A stretch of 18,601 nucleotides of DNA. Origin: CAVBBU01 sp963593765. GTDB lineage: Bacteria; Bacillota; Clostridia; Lachnospirales; Lachnospiraceae. The notes beneath the pieces were generated by a model. The model saw only the letters and a list, made by a program, of their open reading frames with translations. It searched no databases and was not told the origin of the DNA. How positions within the stretch are numbered: position 1 is the stretch's first letter; each line of letters starts with the position of its first letter. Positions 1 to 6,903 of this stretch are shown in pieces. The stretch is taken from assembly GCA_963593765.1 (NCBI GenBank), contig CAVBBU010000033.1, positions 1-18,601 on the forward strand, written 5' to 3'. The position numbers were made by a program, and so were the translations under genes.

Positions 1-14
1 GCACCACACCCCTT

Positions 15-34
15 TATAAAAGTATACTTTTATA
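15..34. repeat. Perfect 20-bp palindrome downstream of ftsH
   Basis: The sequence TATAAAAGTATACTTTTATA is a perfect dyad with no loop, 29 bp past the ftsH stop codon. It could be an operator of a gene beyond the window edge or a weak transcript end for ftsH. As a terminator it is poor, because the stem is AT-only and there is no clear T-tract after it on the minus strand. Function is unknown. Confidence 0.4.
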
Positions 35-62
35 CTGCCACTTTAGAAAAACCACTTAATAC

Positions 63-1943
63 CTATACTAGAAGAACCTTCTTTTCTTCCTCCGGCTCAG
101 GAAGTCCCTTCATCTGTCTAACTATCTTCATAAACTCCTTACCGGTTATAGTTTCTCTCTTTATAAGATAATCCGCTATCTTATCTAATACATCTCTGTT
201 TTCTCTTAATATATTAAGTGCCTTATCATAGGACTCCTTAAGTATACGCATAACCTCTTTATCTACCTCTGTTGCAGTATCATCTCCGCAGTTCATAACT
301 GTTCTTCCACTCAGGTACTGGTCCTCCTGAGTTGCAAGCCCCATAAGCCCAAACTTATCGCTCATACCATACTGCGTTACCATAGCCCTTGCTATAGAGG
401 TAGCCTTTTCTATATCGTTTGAAGCTCCAGTTGTAACTGAATCAAATACTATCTGCTCTGCAGCTCTTCCGGCAAGAAGTGAAACGAGCATATCATCAAG
501 CTCCTTCTTTGACTTTAGATAGGTTTCCTCCTCCGGAACATACATAACATATCCAAGTGCCCCCATAGTTCTAGGAACTATAGTTATCTTTTGTACCGGC
601 TCTGTGTTCTTTTCTAGGGCAGATACAAGAGCATGTCCTACCTCGTGATAGGAAACTATCCTTCGCTCCTTTTGATTAAGAACTCTGTCCTTCTTTTCCT
701 TGCCTACAAGTACGACCTCTACAGCCTCCTCGAGATCCTTTTGATTAACAGCCTCTCTGCCCTTTTTAACTGCAAGTATAGCTGCCTCGTTAATCATATT
801 TGCAAGGTCAGAGCCTACTGCACCACTGGTTGCAAGTCCTATAGCCTCTAAGTCTACGGTATCGTCCATCCTAACATCCTTAGAATGAACCTTAAGTATA
901 GCTACACGTCCCTTAAGATCCGGTCTTTCAACTATAACTCTTCTGTCGAATCTTCCCGGTCTAAGAAGTGCTGGATCTAGTATCTCTGGTCTGTTTGTAG
1001 CACCGAGAACAAGAAGTCCCTTAGATGAATCAAAGCCATCCATCTCAGATAAAAGCTGGTTTAGGGTTTGCTCTCTTTCGTCATTGCCCCCACCGTATCT
1101 TGAATCTCTGCTCTTACCTATAGCATCTATCTCATCTATAAATATAATGCATGGTGCCTGCTCCTGTGCCTGCTTAAAAAGATCTCTAACTCTTGATGCA
1201 CCTACACCGACAAACATCTCTACAAAGTCTGAACCACTAAGCGAGAAAAATGGAACCTTTGCCTCACCTGCTACTGCCTTTGCAAGAAGCGTCTTACCAG
1301 TTCCCGGAGGTCCTACAAGCAGTGCTCCCTTAGGAAGCCTAGCACCTATCTTAGAAAACTTAGTCGGATCATGCAAAAAGTCAACTATCTCTGTAAGAGA
1401 TTCCTTTGCCTCGTCCTCTCCTGCTACGTCCTTAAAGCTAACTCCGGTTGCCTTTTGCACATATACCTTTGCATTGCTGCGGCCTACTCCCATAATTCCT
1501 CCGCCGCCCATACGCTTCATCATAAAATTAAGAAGGAACAGCACAAACACAAATGGAAGTATAAAGCTAGCGACAGAATATATCATATTAGTAGTATCCT
1601 GTCTCTGCCTTGTCATCTCTACATCTGCAGCGTAAAGTCTATTAATAAGCTCCGGATCGCTGTCCATGCGTACAGTATAATATTCTGTTTCCGGATAATA
1701 ATTTTCTGCATCTGCCTTTGTTTTGATATTTATCTGAGTATTTTCTATCTCAACTGAATCTACCAGCCCCTCATCAACCATTTTCATAAATTCGTTGTAT
1801 GGAATTTCCTGTCTGAGGCTGTCAAAAATCTTAGTTCTCATAAGAGATACAACGGAAAATGTAAGCAGTGCCGCAATAATAAGCACAATTACTGTCTGCC
1901 CATTGTAATTCTTATTTGGTTTTCTGTTTTCGTTATCGTTCAT
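63..1943 (-). CDS. ftsH: ATP-dependent zinc metalloprotease FtsH
   Basis: Membrane-anchored AAA+ protease that degrades misfolded membrane proteins and some short-lived regulators; it works as a hexamer at the cytoplasmic membrane. The 626 residues match the usual family length. Visible in order: a first membrane segment (about residues 17-35), an extracytoplasmic domain, a second membrane segment (about 122-141), a Gly-rich linker (GGGG near 146), Walker A GPPGTGKT (211-218), Walker B IIFIDEID (266-273), the second region of homology ending in LLRPGRFDRR (about 327-335), and the zinc site HEVGH (433-437) with the probable third ligand Asp510 in TTGASND. The C-terminus is acidic and charged. 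The start has AGGAG six bases upstream. It is divergent from pyrG, with its own promoter; in many Firmicutes ftsH follows tilS-hpt, but that neighbourhood is not here. All key residues are present. Confidence 0.97.
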   Translation of the reverse strand: MNDNENRKPNKNYNGQTVIVLIIAALLTFSVVSLMRTKIFDSLRQEIPYNEFMKMVDEGLVDSVEIENTQINIKTKADAENYYPETEYYTVRMDSDPELINRLYAADVEMTRQRQDTTNMIYSVASFILPFVFVLFLLNFMMKRMGGGGIMGVGRSNAKVYVQKATGVSFKDVAGEDEAKESLTEIVDFLHDPTKFSKIGARLPKGALLVGPPGTGKTLLAKAVAGEAKVPFFSLSGSDFVEMFVGVGASRVRDLFKQAQEQAPCIIFIDEIDAIGKSRDSRYGGGNDEREQTLNQLLSEMDGFDSSKGLLVLGATNRPEILDPALLRPGRFDRRVIVERPDLKGRVAILKVHSKDVRMDDTVDLEAIGLATSGAVGSDLANMINEAAILAVKKGREAVNQKDLEEAVEVVLVGKEKKDRVLNQKERRIVSYHEVGHALVSALEKNTEPVQKITIVPRTMGALGYVMYVPEEETYLKSKKELDDMLVSLLAGRAAEQIVFDSVTTGASNDIEKATSIARAMVTQYGMSDKFGLMGLATQEDQYLSGRTVMNCGDDTATEVDKEVMRILKESYDKALNILRENRDVLDKIADYLIKRETITGKEFMKIVRQMKGLPEPEEEKKVLLV

Positions 1944-1995
1944 TCAAGTCTCCTACGTTGTTCTTAAGCCCTTCCTATTAAGTAAAAACAAGGTA

Positions 1996-2024
1996 ATTAT
2001 AAGATAAGTGGGCTTATAAATCAA
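1996..2024 (-). promoter_or_regulatory. Probable sigma-A promoter of ftsH
   Basis: On the minus strand a -35 box TTGATT (2019-2024) and a perfect -10 TATAAT (1996-2001) are separated by 17 bp, about 50 bp upstream of the ftsH start. The -35 box lies inside a 12-bp palindrome. Confidence 0.7.
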
Positions 2025-2031
2025 TATTGAT
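2020..2031. promoter_or_regulatory. 12-bp palindrome between the ftsH and pyrG promoters
   Basis: ATCAATATTGAT is a perfect dyad. It overlaps the -35 box of the ftsH promoter and ends 4 bp before the -35 box of the pyrG promoter, where a bound protein could affect both. It does not match CIRCE or a CtsR heptad repeat. It is short and AT-rich, so chance is possible. Confidence 0.3.
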
Positions 2032-2035
2032 ATCC

Positions 2036-2064
2036 TTTACGGCTTGCCCTAGATGTTGTATAAT
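2036..2064 (+). promoter_or_regulatory. Probable sigma-A promoter of pyrG
   Basis: A -35-like TTTACG (2036-2041) and a perfect -10 TATAAT (2059-2064) are 17 bp apart, 43 bp before the pyrG start. The implied leader is only about 35 nt, too short for the attenuator known from Bacillus pyrG. Confidence 0.65.
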
Positions 2065-2107
2065 TCTTCTTTAAGTACCTATCAAAATTAGAGTCGGAGG
2101 TGCCAAC

Positions 2108-3721
2108 ATGGCAGTAAAATATGTGTTCGTAACTGGTGGCGTAGTATCTGGTCTTGGCAAGGGTATAACAGCCGCTTCATTAGGAAGACTCCTTAAGGCA
2201 AGGGGCTATAAGATAACTATGCAGAAGTTCGATCCGTATATAAATATAGACCCCGGAACCATGAACCCTATACAGCATGGAGAGGTCTTTGTTACAGAGG
2301 ACGGAGTTGAAACCGACCTCGACCTAGGTCACTACGAGAGATTTATAGACGAAAACCTTAGCATAGAGTCAAATGTTACCACTGGTAAGATATACTGGTC
2401 TGTGCTTCAAAAGGAGCGTCATGGTGATTTCGGCGGTGGTACAGTTCAGGTAATTCCGCATATAACTAATGAAATAAAATCTCGCTTCCATAGAAATCCT
2501 TCTTCAACCGAGACAGAAATCGTTATTATAGAGGTTGGCGGAACTGTTGGCGACATAGAAAGTCAGCCATTTTTAGAGGCCATTCGTCAGTTCCAGCATG
2601 ATGTAGGAAAGGACAATGCGATACTTATACATGTAACCCTAATTCCTTATCTTAAGGCAAGCGGCGAGCTAAAAACAAAGCCAACACAGACCAGCGTTCG
2701 TGAGCTTCAATCGCTTGGACTTAGCCCTAATATAATAGTTTGCAGAACCGAGCATCCGCTTGATGATGGACTTCGCTCTAAGATAGCACTGTTTTGTAAT
2801 GTAGATAAGGACAATGTTTTCCAAAATATGGATGTAGATGTGCTATATGAGCTTCCTTTAGTCCTCGAAGAAGAGCACCTTGCCGATGCTGCCTGCAAGG
2901 CACTTAATATTCCTTGTCCTAAGCCTGAGCTAGAGGACTGGAAAAAGATGATCCACGACTGGAAGAATCCTACTAGTGATGTTACTGTTGCACTTGTAGG
3001 TAAATATACACAGCTGCATGATGCATATATATCAGTTGTAGAATCTCTAAGACATGCCGGTGTATCTAATCATGCAAGCGTACATATAAAGTGGGTTGAT
3101 TCAGAAAAGGTTACGCCTGATAATGTAGCTTCTATACTACGCGATGTTTCCGGAATTTTAGTTCCTGGCGGCTTCGGTGACAGAGGTATAGACGGAAAGC
3201 TATATGCTATTAAGTATGCAAGAGAAAATAATATTCCATTCCTTGGCCTGTGCCTTGGTATGCAGCTAGCTATAGTTGATTTTGCAAGACATGTAATCGG
3301 ATATTCAGACGCACATAGCATAGAGCTTAATCCTGCTACTATGCATCCTGTAATAGCACTTATGCCTGACCAAAATGGTATAACCGATCTTGGCGGAACG
3401 CTAAGGCTTGGCTCTTATCCTTGCGTGCTTGATAAGGATTCTCTTGCATATAAGCTATATGGCTCTGAGAATATAACTGAAAGACACAGACACAGATATG
3501 AGGTAAATAATGATTACCGTGATGCACTTACTAAGGCAGGACTTAAGCTTTCTGGCAAGTCTCCTGATGGTCGTATAGTTGAGATGATAGAGCTTCCTAC
3601 CCATCCGTTCTTTATAGCTACGCAGGGACATCCGGAATTTAAATCAAGACCTAACAGACCGCATCCGTTGTTTGTAGGATTTATAGCTGCGGCACTTAAG
3701 TATGCGGGAGCTGAAAAATAA
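2108..3721 (+). CDS. pyrG: CTP synthase (glutamine-hydrolysing)
   Basis: Converts UTP to CTP with ATP and ammonia from glutamine, the last step of de novo pyrimidine nucleotide synthesis, in the cytoplasm. The 537 residues equal the usual length (about 535-545). The N-terminal amidoligase domain (about 1-267) opens with the P-loop region GGVVSGLGKG (10-19), followed by KFDPYINIDPGTM (40-52) and the UTP/CTP-site loop EVGGTVGDIES (142-152). The C-terminal class I glutamine amidotransferase domain (about 291-533) has the oxyanion region LVPGGFGDRG (351-360), nucleophile Cys382 in GLCLGMQ, and the His508/Glu510 pair in GHPEF. GGAGG lies seven bases before the ATG. It is monocistronic, ending at a strong terminator. 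Eight of eight Ile codons among the first 100 are ATA. No defect is seen. Confidence 0.98.
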   Translation: MAVKYVFVTGGVVSGLGKGITAASLGRLLKARGYKITMQKFDPYINIDPGTMNPIQHGEVFVTEDGVETDLDLGHYERFIDENLSIESNVTTGKIYWSVLQKERHGDFGGGTVQVIPHITNEIKSRFHRNPSSTETEIVIIEVGGTVGDIESQPFLEAIRQFQHDVGKDNAILIHVTLIPYLKASGELKTKPTQTSVRELQSLGLSPNIIVCRTEHPLDDGLRSKIALFCNVDKDNVFQNMDVDVLYELPLVLEEEHLADAACKALNIPCPKPELEDWKKMIHDWKNPTSDVTVALVGKYTQLHDAYISVVESLRHAGVSNHASVHIKWVDSEKVTPDNVASILRDVSGILVPGGFGDRGIDGKLYAIKYARENNIPFLGLCLGMQLAIVDFARHVIGYSDAHSIELNPATMHPVIALMPDQNGITDLGGTLRLGSYPCVLDKDSLAYKLYGSENITERHRHRYEVNNDYRDALTKAGLKLSGKSPDGRIVEMIELPTHPFFIATQGHPEFKSRPNRPHPLFVGFIAAALKYAGAEK

Positions 3722-3783
3722 ATTTTTGTATCAGTATATAAATATGAACGTTAAATATGAAGTAATGATTTTTATGTTTAATG

Positions 3784-3820
3784 AACGGAAGGACGAGTCA
3801 AGGCTCGTCCTTCCGTTTTT
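3784..3820 (+). terminator. Rho-independent terminator of pyrG
   Basis: A perfect 14-bp stem (AACGGAAGGACGAG, loop TCAAGG, then its complement) runs straight into a T-tract. It lies about 60 bp past the pyrG stop. The minus-strand reading has no T-tract, so it acts mainly on pyrG. Confidence 0.95.
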
Positions 3821-3833
3821 ATAGTATCTTAGT

Positions 3834-3887
3834 TAAAATAATATTCTGCATATATGCACCAAGACTCAGATTGTCACATATATGCAG
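3834..3887 (-). terminator. Hairpin after leuD, probable terminator of leuCD
   Basis: A perfect 11-bp inverted repeat, CTGCATATATG (3846-3856) and CATATATGCAG (3877-3887), has a 20-nt loop. On the minus strand it is followed by the T-rich AATATTATTTTAACT. It lies 60 bp past the leuD stop and back to back with the pyrG terminator. The large loop and AT-rich stem make it weaker than the pyrG terminator, and a regulatory site is an alternative. Confidence 0.55.
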
Positions 3888-3947
3888 GCATTAAATATAT
3901 CTAAATAAAACCAACTATTCCAAAACACAACTTATAAAGCTGCCGCC

Positions 3948-4433
3948 TTACTTTGCATTAACATATGCCACAAGGCCACCGGCAGATATTATCCCTTGCA
4001 TAAATTCCGGAAAAGGCTGCCCCTTAAAGCTCTCCCCTGTTGTGATGTCTTTAATAGTTCCACTATCAAAATCCACCTCAACCTCATCTCCTGCCTTTAT
4101 GCTATCTGCTGCCTCATCAGATTCTATTATAGGAAGTCCTATATTGATTGCATTTCTATAGAAAATTCTGGCATAGGTTTTTGCTATAACGCAGCTAACT
4201 CCTGCACATTTTATAGCAAGCGGAGCGTGCTCTCTTGACGAGCCGCAGCCAAAGTTCTTCCCGGCAACTATTATATCGCCATCACTAACCTTAGATATAA
4301 ATGTCTTATCTATATCCTCCATGCAATGCTTTGCAAGCTCCTCGCCTGATGTAGAATTAAGATATCTTGCAGGAATAATTACATCTGTGTCTATATTATC
4401 TCCATATTTAAATACATGTCCCTTTGCTTTCAT
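3948..4433 (-). CDS. leuD: 3-isopropylmalate dehydratase, small subunit
   Basis: Small subunit of isopropylmalate isomerase, which with LeuC converts 2-isopropylmalate to 3-isopropylmalate in leucine synthesis. The 161 residues fit the short bacterial/archaeal LeuD class (about 160-170) that pairs with the HacA-like LeuC present upstream. The N-terminal DNIDTDVIIPARYLNS (about 12-27) contains the substrate-recognition loop YLNS, and GCGSSREHA (62-70) is the conserved swivelling-domain signature. AAGGAG lies six bases before the ATG. It follows leuC by 83 bp, longer than usual for this pair, with no gene or clear hairpin in between; the two are presumably co-transcribed. Homoaconitase or methylthio-type isomerase activity is possible from sequence alone. 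leuA and leuB are not in the window. Confidence 0.93.
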   Translation of the reverse strand: MKAKGHVFKYGDNIDTDVIIPARYLNSTSGEELAKHCMEDIDKTFISKVSDGDIIVAGKNFGCGSSREHAPLAIKCAGVSCVIAKTYARIFYRNAINIGLPIIESDEAADSIKAGDEVEVDFDSGTIKDITTGESFKGQPFPEFMQGIISAGGLVAYVNAK

Positions 4434-4516
4434 CTGCTTCTCCTTGTGACATTTTTTGTTCTAACTATGCCTAGCCTTAATCCGTCAGCCGACAAACCAA
4501 ACTATCCTCTAAATTT

Positions 4517-5764
4517 TTATATCGTAATATATCCAGCTATACTGCTTGCTGCTGCAACTGCCGGACTTGCAAGATATATTTCTGAATCAGTAGCACCCAT
4601 ACGTCCGACAAAATTTCTATTTGTAGTAGATATACATTTTTCACCAGATGCAAGTATGCCCATATATCCACCAAGGCATGGTCCGCAGGTCGGAGTAGAA
4701 ACAACAGCACCTGCTTCTATAAATATTTTTATTAATCCTTCCTCAAGCGCCTGCAAATATATGCTCTGCGTTGCCGGAATAATGATGCATCTTACTCCAT
4801 CATTAACCTTCTTTCCTTTCATTATGCTTGCAGCTATTCTTAGATCACCTATACGCCCATTAGTGCATGATCCTATAACAGCCTGGTCTATCTTGATTTT
4901 CTCAAAGCTTCCGACCTCCTTTGTATTTTCAGGAAGATGTGGAAATGCTACCGTAGGCTTTAGCTTGCTTAAATCTATTTTTATCACCTGCTCATACTGG
5001 GCATCACTATCCGCTTCATATATCTTATATTCTCTCTTTGAGTGCTCCCTCATATATTCCTTAGCAACCTCATCTACGGGGAATATTCCATTTTTGCCAC
5101 CAGCCTCTATAGCCATATTGCATATAGTAAATCTATCATCCATAGAAAGATACTTAATTCCATCACCGACAAATTCCATAGACTTATATAATGCGCCATC
5201 AACTCCTATCATGCCTATGATATGAAGTATTATATCCTTGCCAGACACATACCCCTGCGGCTTTCCAGTTAGCTCAAATTTTATTGCACTAGGCACCTTA
5301 AACCAAGCCTTACCTGTTACCATAGCTGCTGCCATATCTGTGCTTCCAACCCCCGTGGAAAATGCTCCCAGTGCCCCATAGGTACAGGTGTGTGAGTCTG
5401 CTCCTATTATGCAGTCTCCTGCAACGGTAAGTCCCTGCTCCGGAAGCAGTGCATGCTCTATACCCATCTTACCAACATCATAATAATGACTTATCTCATG
5501 CCTTATAGCAAACTGCCTGCAGCATTTGCAATTCTCAGCAGATTTAATATCCTTGTTTGGAATAAAATGATCCATAACAAGTGCTATCTTGTCCTTATCG
5601 AAAACATTTTTCTTATTCATCTTTGCCATCTCATTGATAGCAACTGGCGATGTGATGTCATTGCCCAGTACTAAATCAAGATCCGCTTCTATAAGCTCCC
5701 CTGCAGCTACGCTTTCCTTGCCTGCATGTGCAGCAAGAATTTTTTGTGTCATGGTCATTCCCAT
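4517..5764 (-). CDS. leuC: 3-isopropylmalate dehydratase, large subunit
   Basis: Catalytic [4Fe-4S] subunit of isopropylmalate isomerase (leucine pathway), partner of the LeuD downstream. With the start chosen here it has 415 residues, matching the short HacA/LeuC2 class (about 415-420). Motifs: MGMTMTQKILAAHAG at the N-terminus, GADSHTCTYGA (about 121-131), and cluster ligands Cys300 in GSCTNG plus Cys360 and Cys363 in CGPCLGG. An upstream ATG at 5785 would add seven residues, but it has no ribosome site, whereas GGAGG (5772-5776) is seven bases before the ATG at 5764; another ATG at 5770 is too close to it. It is divergent from a LysR-type gene, the classic arrangement for LysR control of the neighbouring pathway gene. 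Substrate could also be a homologue such as homoaconitate. Confidence 0.93.
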   Translation of the reverse strand: MGMTMTQKILAAHAGKESVAAGELIEADLDLVLGNDITSPVAINEMAKMNKKNVFDKDKIALVMDHFIPNKDIKSAENCKCCRQFAIRHEISHYYDVGKMGIEHALLPEQGLTVAGDCIIGADSHTCTYGALGAFSTGVGSTDMAAAMVTGKAWFKVPSAIKFELTGKPQGYVSGKDIILHIIGMIGVDGALYKSMEFVGDGIKYLSMDDRFTICNMAIEAGGKNGIFPVDEVAKEYMREHSKREYKIYEADSDAQYEQVIKIDLSKLKPTVAFPHLPENTKEVGSFEKIKIDQAVIGSCTNGRIGDLRIAASIMKGKKVNDGVRCIIIPATQSIYLQALEEGLIKIFIEAGAVVSTPTCGPCLGGYMGILASGEKCISTTNRNFVGRMGATDSEIYLASPAVAAASSIAGYITI

Positions 5765-5771
5765 AGTCATG

Positions 5772-5776
5772 CCTCC
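5772..5776 (-). promoter_or_regulatory. Ribosome binding site that fixes the leuC start
   Basis: GGAGG on the minus strand stands seven bases before ATG 5764, one base before ATG 5770, and inside the reading frame from ATG 5785. Only 5764 has workable spacing, and it gives the family-typical MGMTMTQK N-terminus. Confidence 0.8.
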
Positions 5777-5799
5777 GTATCGCATTTCTTATACCATAT

Positions 5800-5816
5800 T
5801 AACATTATCTATGTTA
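5800..5816. promoter_or_regulatory. Inverted repeat in the leuC / LysR intergenic region (site 1)
   Basis: TAACAT and ATGTTA form a perfect 6-bp dyad around TATCT. It is 36 bp upstream of the leuC start and overlaps the first two bases of the TATAAT proposed for the LysR gene. LysR regulators often bind one dyad for recognition and a second, weaker one for activation, so this may be the activation site near the leuC promoter. Function is inferred from position only. Confidence 0.4.
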
Positions 5817-5820
5817 TAAT
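5815..5820 (+). promoter_or_regulatory. Possible -10 box of the LysR-type gene
   Basis: A perfect TATAAT lies 54 bp before the regulator's start codon, but no -35 hexamer close to TTGACA is found at 16-18 bp. The dyad at 5830-5849 would fall over the transcription start, suiting autorepression. Confidence 0.35.
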
Positions 5821-5829
5821 TCTAATACA

Positions 5830-5849
5830 TATAGTAAATAAATACTATA
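5830..5849. promoter_or_regulatory. Inverted repeat in the leuC / LysR intergenic region (site 2), candidate LysR box
   Basis: TATAGTA, spacer AATAAA, TACTATA is a perfect 7-bp dyad. It contains the T-N11-A arrangement typical of LysR-family boxes (T5832, A5844) and starts 25 bp ahead of the regulator's start codon. Such regulators usually repress their own gene and activate the divergent one with an effector. Binding by the adjacent protein is inference. Confidence 0.5.
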
Positions 5850-5862
5850 AGCTAAGGTTATG

Positions 5863-5868
5863 AAGGAG
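5863..5868 (+). promoter_or_regulatory. Ribosome binding site that fixes the LysR-type start
   Basis: AAGGAG stands six bases before ATG 5875. An ATG at 5860 overlaps this site and has no ribosome binding site of its own, so the shorter protein is preferred. Confidence 0.75.
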
Positions 5869-5874
5869 AGCTTT

Positions 5875-6753
5875 ATGGAACAGCATCTATCACAATATTA
5901 CATATTTTATGAGGTAGCTAAGCTTGGAAATATCTCAAAGGCAGCTAAGGCTCTTTATATAAGTCAGCCTGCTATATCTAAGGCTATATCTAAGCTTGAG
6001 GATGGACTTGAGATAACTCTCTTTACAAGAAACTCTCGCGGCGTTGTTCTTACGGTCGAGGGACAGCTTCTTTTTGATCATATAAGCGAAGCCTTTAAGG
6101 AAATAGATATGGGCGAGCAGCAAATCAAAAGAGCAAAAGAGCTTCATATGGGCAATATAAAGATAGGCGTAAGTAATACCCTATGCAGATATATACTCCT
6201 TCCGTATCTTCAAAAGTTTATACAAAAATATCCGCATGTTAAGATAAGCGTAGAGTCACAGGATACTGCAAGAACAGTTCATATGCTTGAAAATAATTTG
6301 CTGGATCTAGGTCTTATAGCTGCACCTAGTAATAGAAAGTCGCTGTCATTTACTCCTCTTCTTGAGATACATGATACCTTTGTAGCTACGCCTAGCTATC
6401 TGTCAAGGCTGTATGAGCGTGAGGGAAGTAGTTCAGATCCTTTAGTTTCAGGAACAGTAATTCTTCTTGATAAGACGAATATGACCAGAAAATATATTGA
6501 TGATTATCTTGAGGGCAACCTAATAGAGCCATCTAATATACTTGAGGTTACAACTATGGATCTGGTTATAGAATTTGCAAAGATAGGGCTTGGAATAGGT
6601 AGTGTAATAAAAGAAGTAGTACAAAAGGAGCTTTCTGACGGAAGCCTTGTTGAGCTAGAGCTTAAGTCTGAGCTTAAATCTCGTAATATAGGCTTTTCAT
6701 ATTCAGCAGCCAATAAAAACCCTACGCTTCTATCATTTTTAAGCTGTAAATAA
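5875..6753 (+). CDS. LysR-family transcriptional regulator, probably of leuCD
   Basis: DNA-binding regulator with an N-terminal winged helix-turn-helix (about residues 5-64: YYIFYEVAKLGNISKAAKAL, then SQPAISKAISKLED and LFTRNSRGVVLT) and a C-terminal periplasmic-binding-like effector domain (about 88-290), opening with IKIGVSNTLCRYILLPYL. The 292 residues are normal for the family (about 290-310). It is divergent from leuC across 110 bp holding two dyads, so the natural reading is that it senses a leucine-pathway metabolite and controls leuCD and itself. This is context inference; close relatives (CcpC/CitR type) act on aconitase and citrate genes, and leuC is an aconitase homologue, so a link to a different tricarboxylic substrate cannot be excluded. 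ATG 5875 is chosen over 5860 because of the ribosome site. A hairpin follows the gene. Confidence 0.88.
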   Translation: MEQHLSQYYIFYEVAKLGNISKAAKALYISQPAISKAISKLEDGLEITLFTRNSRGVVLTVEGQLLFDHISEAFKEIDMGEQQIKRAKELHMGNIKIGVSNTLCRYILLPYLQKFIQKYPHVKISVESQDTARTVHMLENNLLDLGLIAAPSNRKSLSFTPLLEIHDTFVATPSYLSRLYEREGSSSDPLVSGTVILLDKTNMTRKYIDDYLEGNLIEPSNILEVTTMDLVIEFAKIGLGIGSVIKEVVQKELSDGSLVELELKSELKSRNIGFSYSAANKNPTLLSFLSCK

Positions 6754-6827
6754 ACATACGGTAAATAAATGCATATACTAATCGCCATTCACTAATCATA
6801 TACTAAGCACAAATCTACCATACAGCT

Positions 6828-6877
6828 AAGGAGCTAGCTCATCACCTTAAAGGTAATATGCCAGCTCCTTGATTTTA
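6828..6877 (+). terminator. Hairpin between convergent genes, probable terminator of the LysR gene
   Basis: AAGGAGCT (6828-6835) pairs with AGCTCCTT (6863-6870). The loop contains a second small palindrome, ACCTTAAAGGT. GATTTTAT follows on the plus strand, a moderate T-tract. The facing transporter operon also ends here, but the minus-strand reading has no T-tract, so it is a weak terminator for that side. Confidence 0.6.
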
Positions 6878-6903
6878 TAAAAGCCTCAAATCAACTATTT
6901 GTT

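Noticed and set aside
1084..1635. Plus-strand open frame of 183 codons inside ftsH
   Set aside because: Antisense shadow of the FtsH ATPase domain; the translation is low-complexity and resembles no protein.
2059..2107. Bacillus-type pyrG attenuation (CTP-sensing reiterative transcription)
   Set aside because: The leader is only about 35 nt, holds no terminator hairpin, and the likely start region has no run of G followed by C as in Bacillus.
4416..5225. Plus-strand open frame of 269 codons
   Set aside because: It lies antisense to leuC and the leuD start, has no ribosome site or recognisable protein, and the minus-strand frame is a clear LeuC with all cluster cysteines.
5765..5874. T-box leader for leucine genes
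   Set aside because: The region is too short and lacks the conserved T-box sequence and specifier stem.
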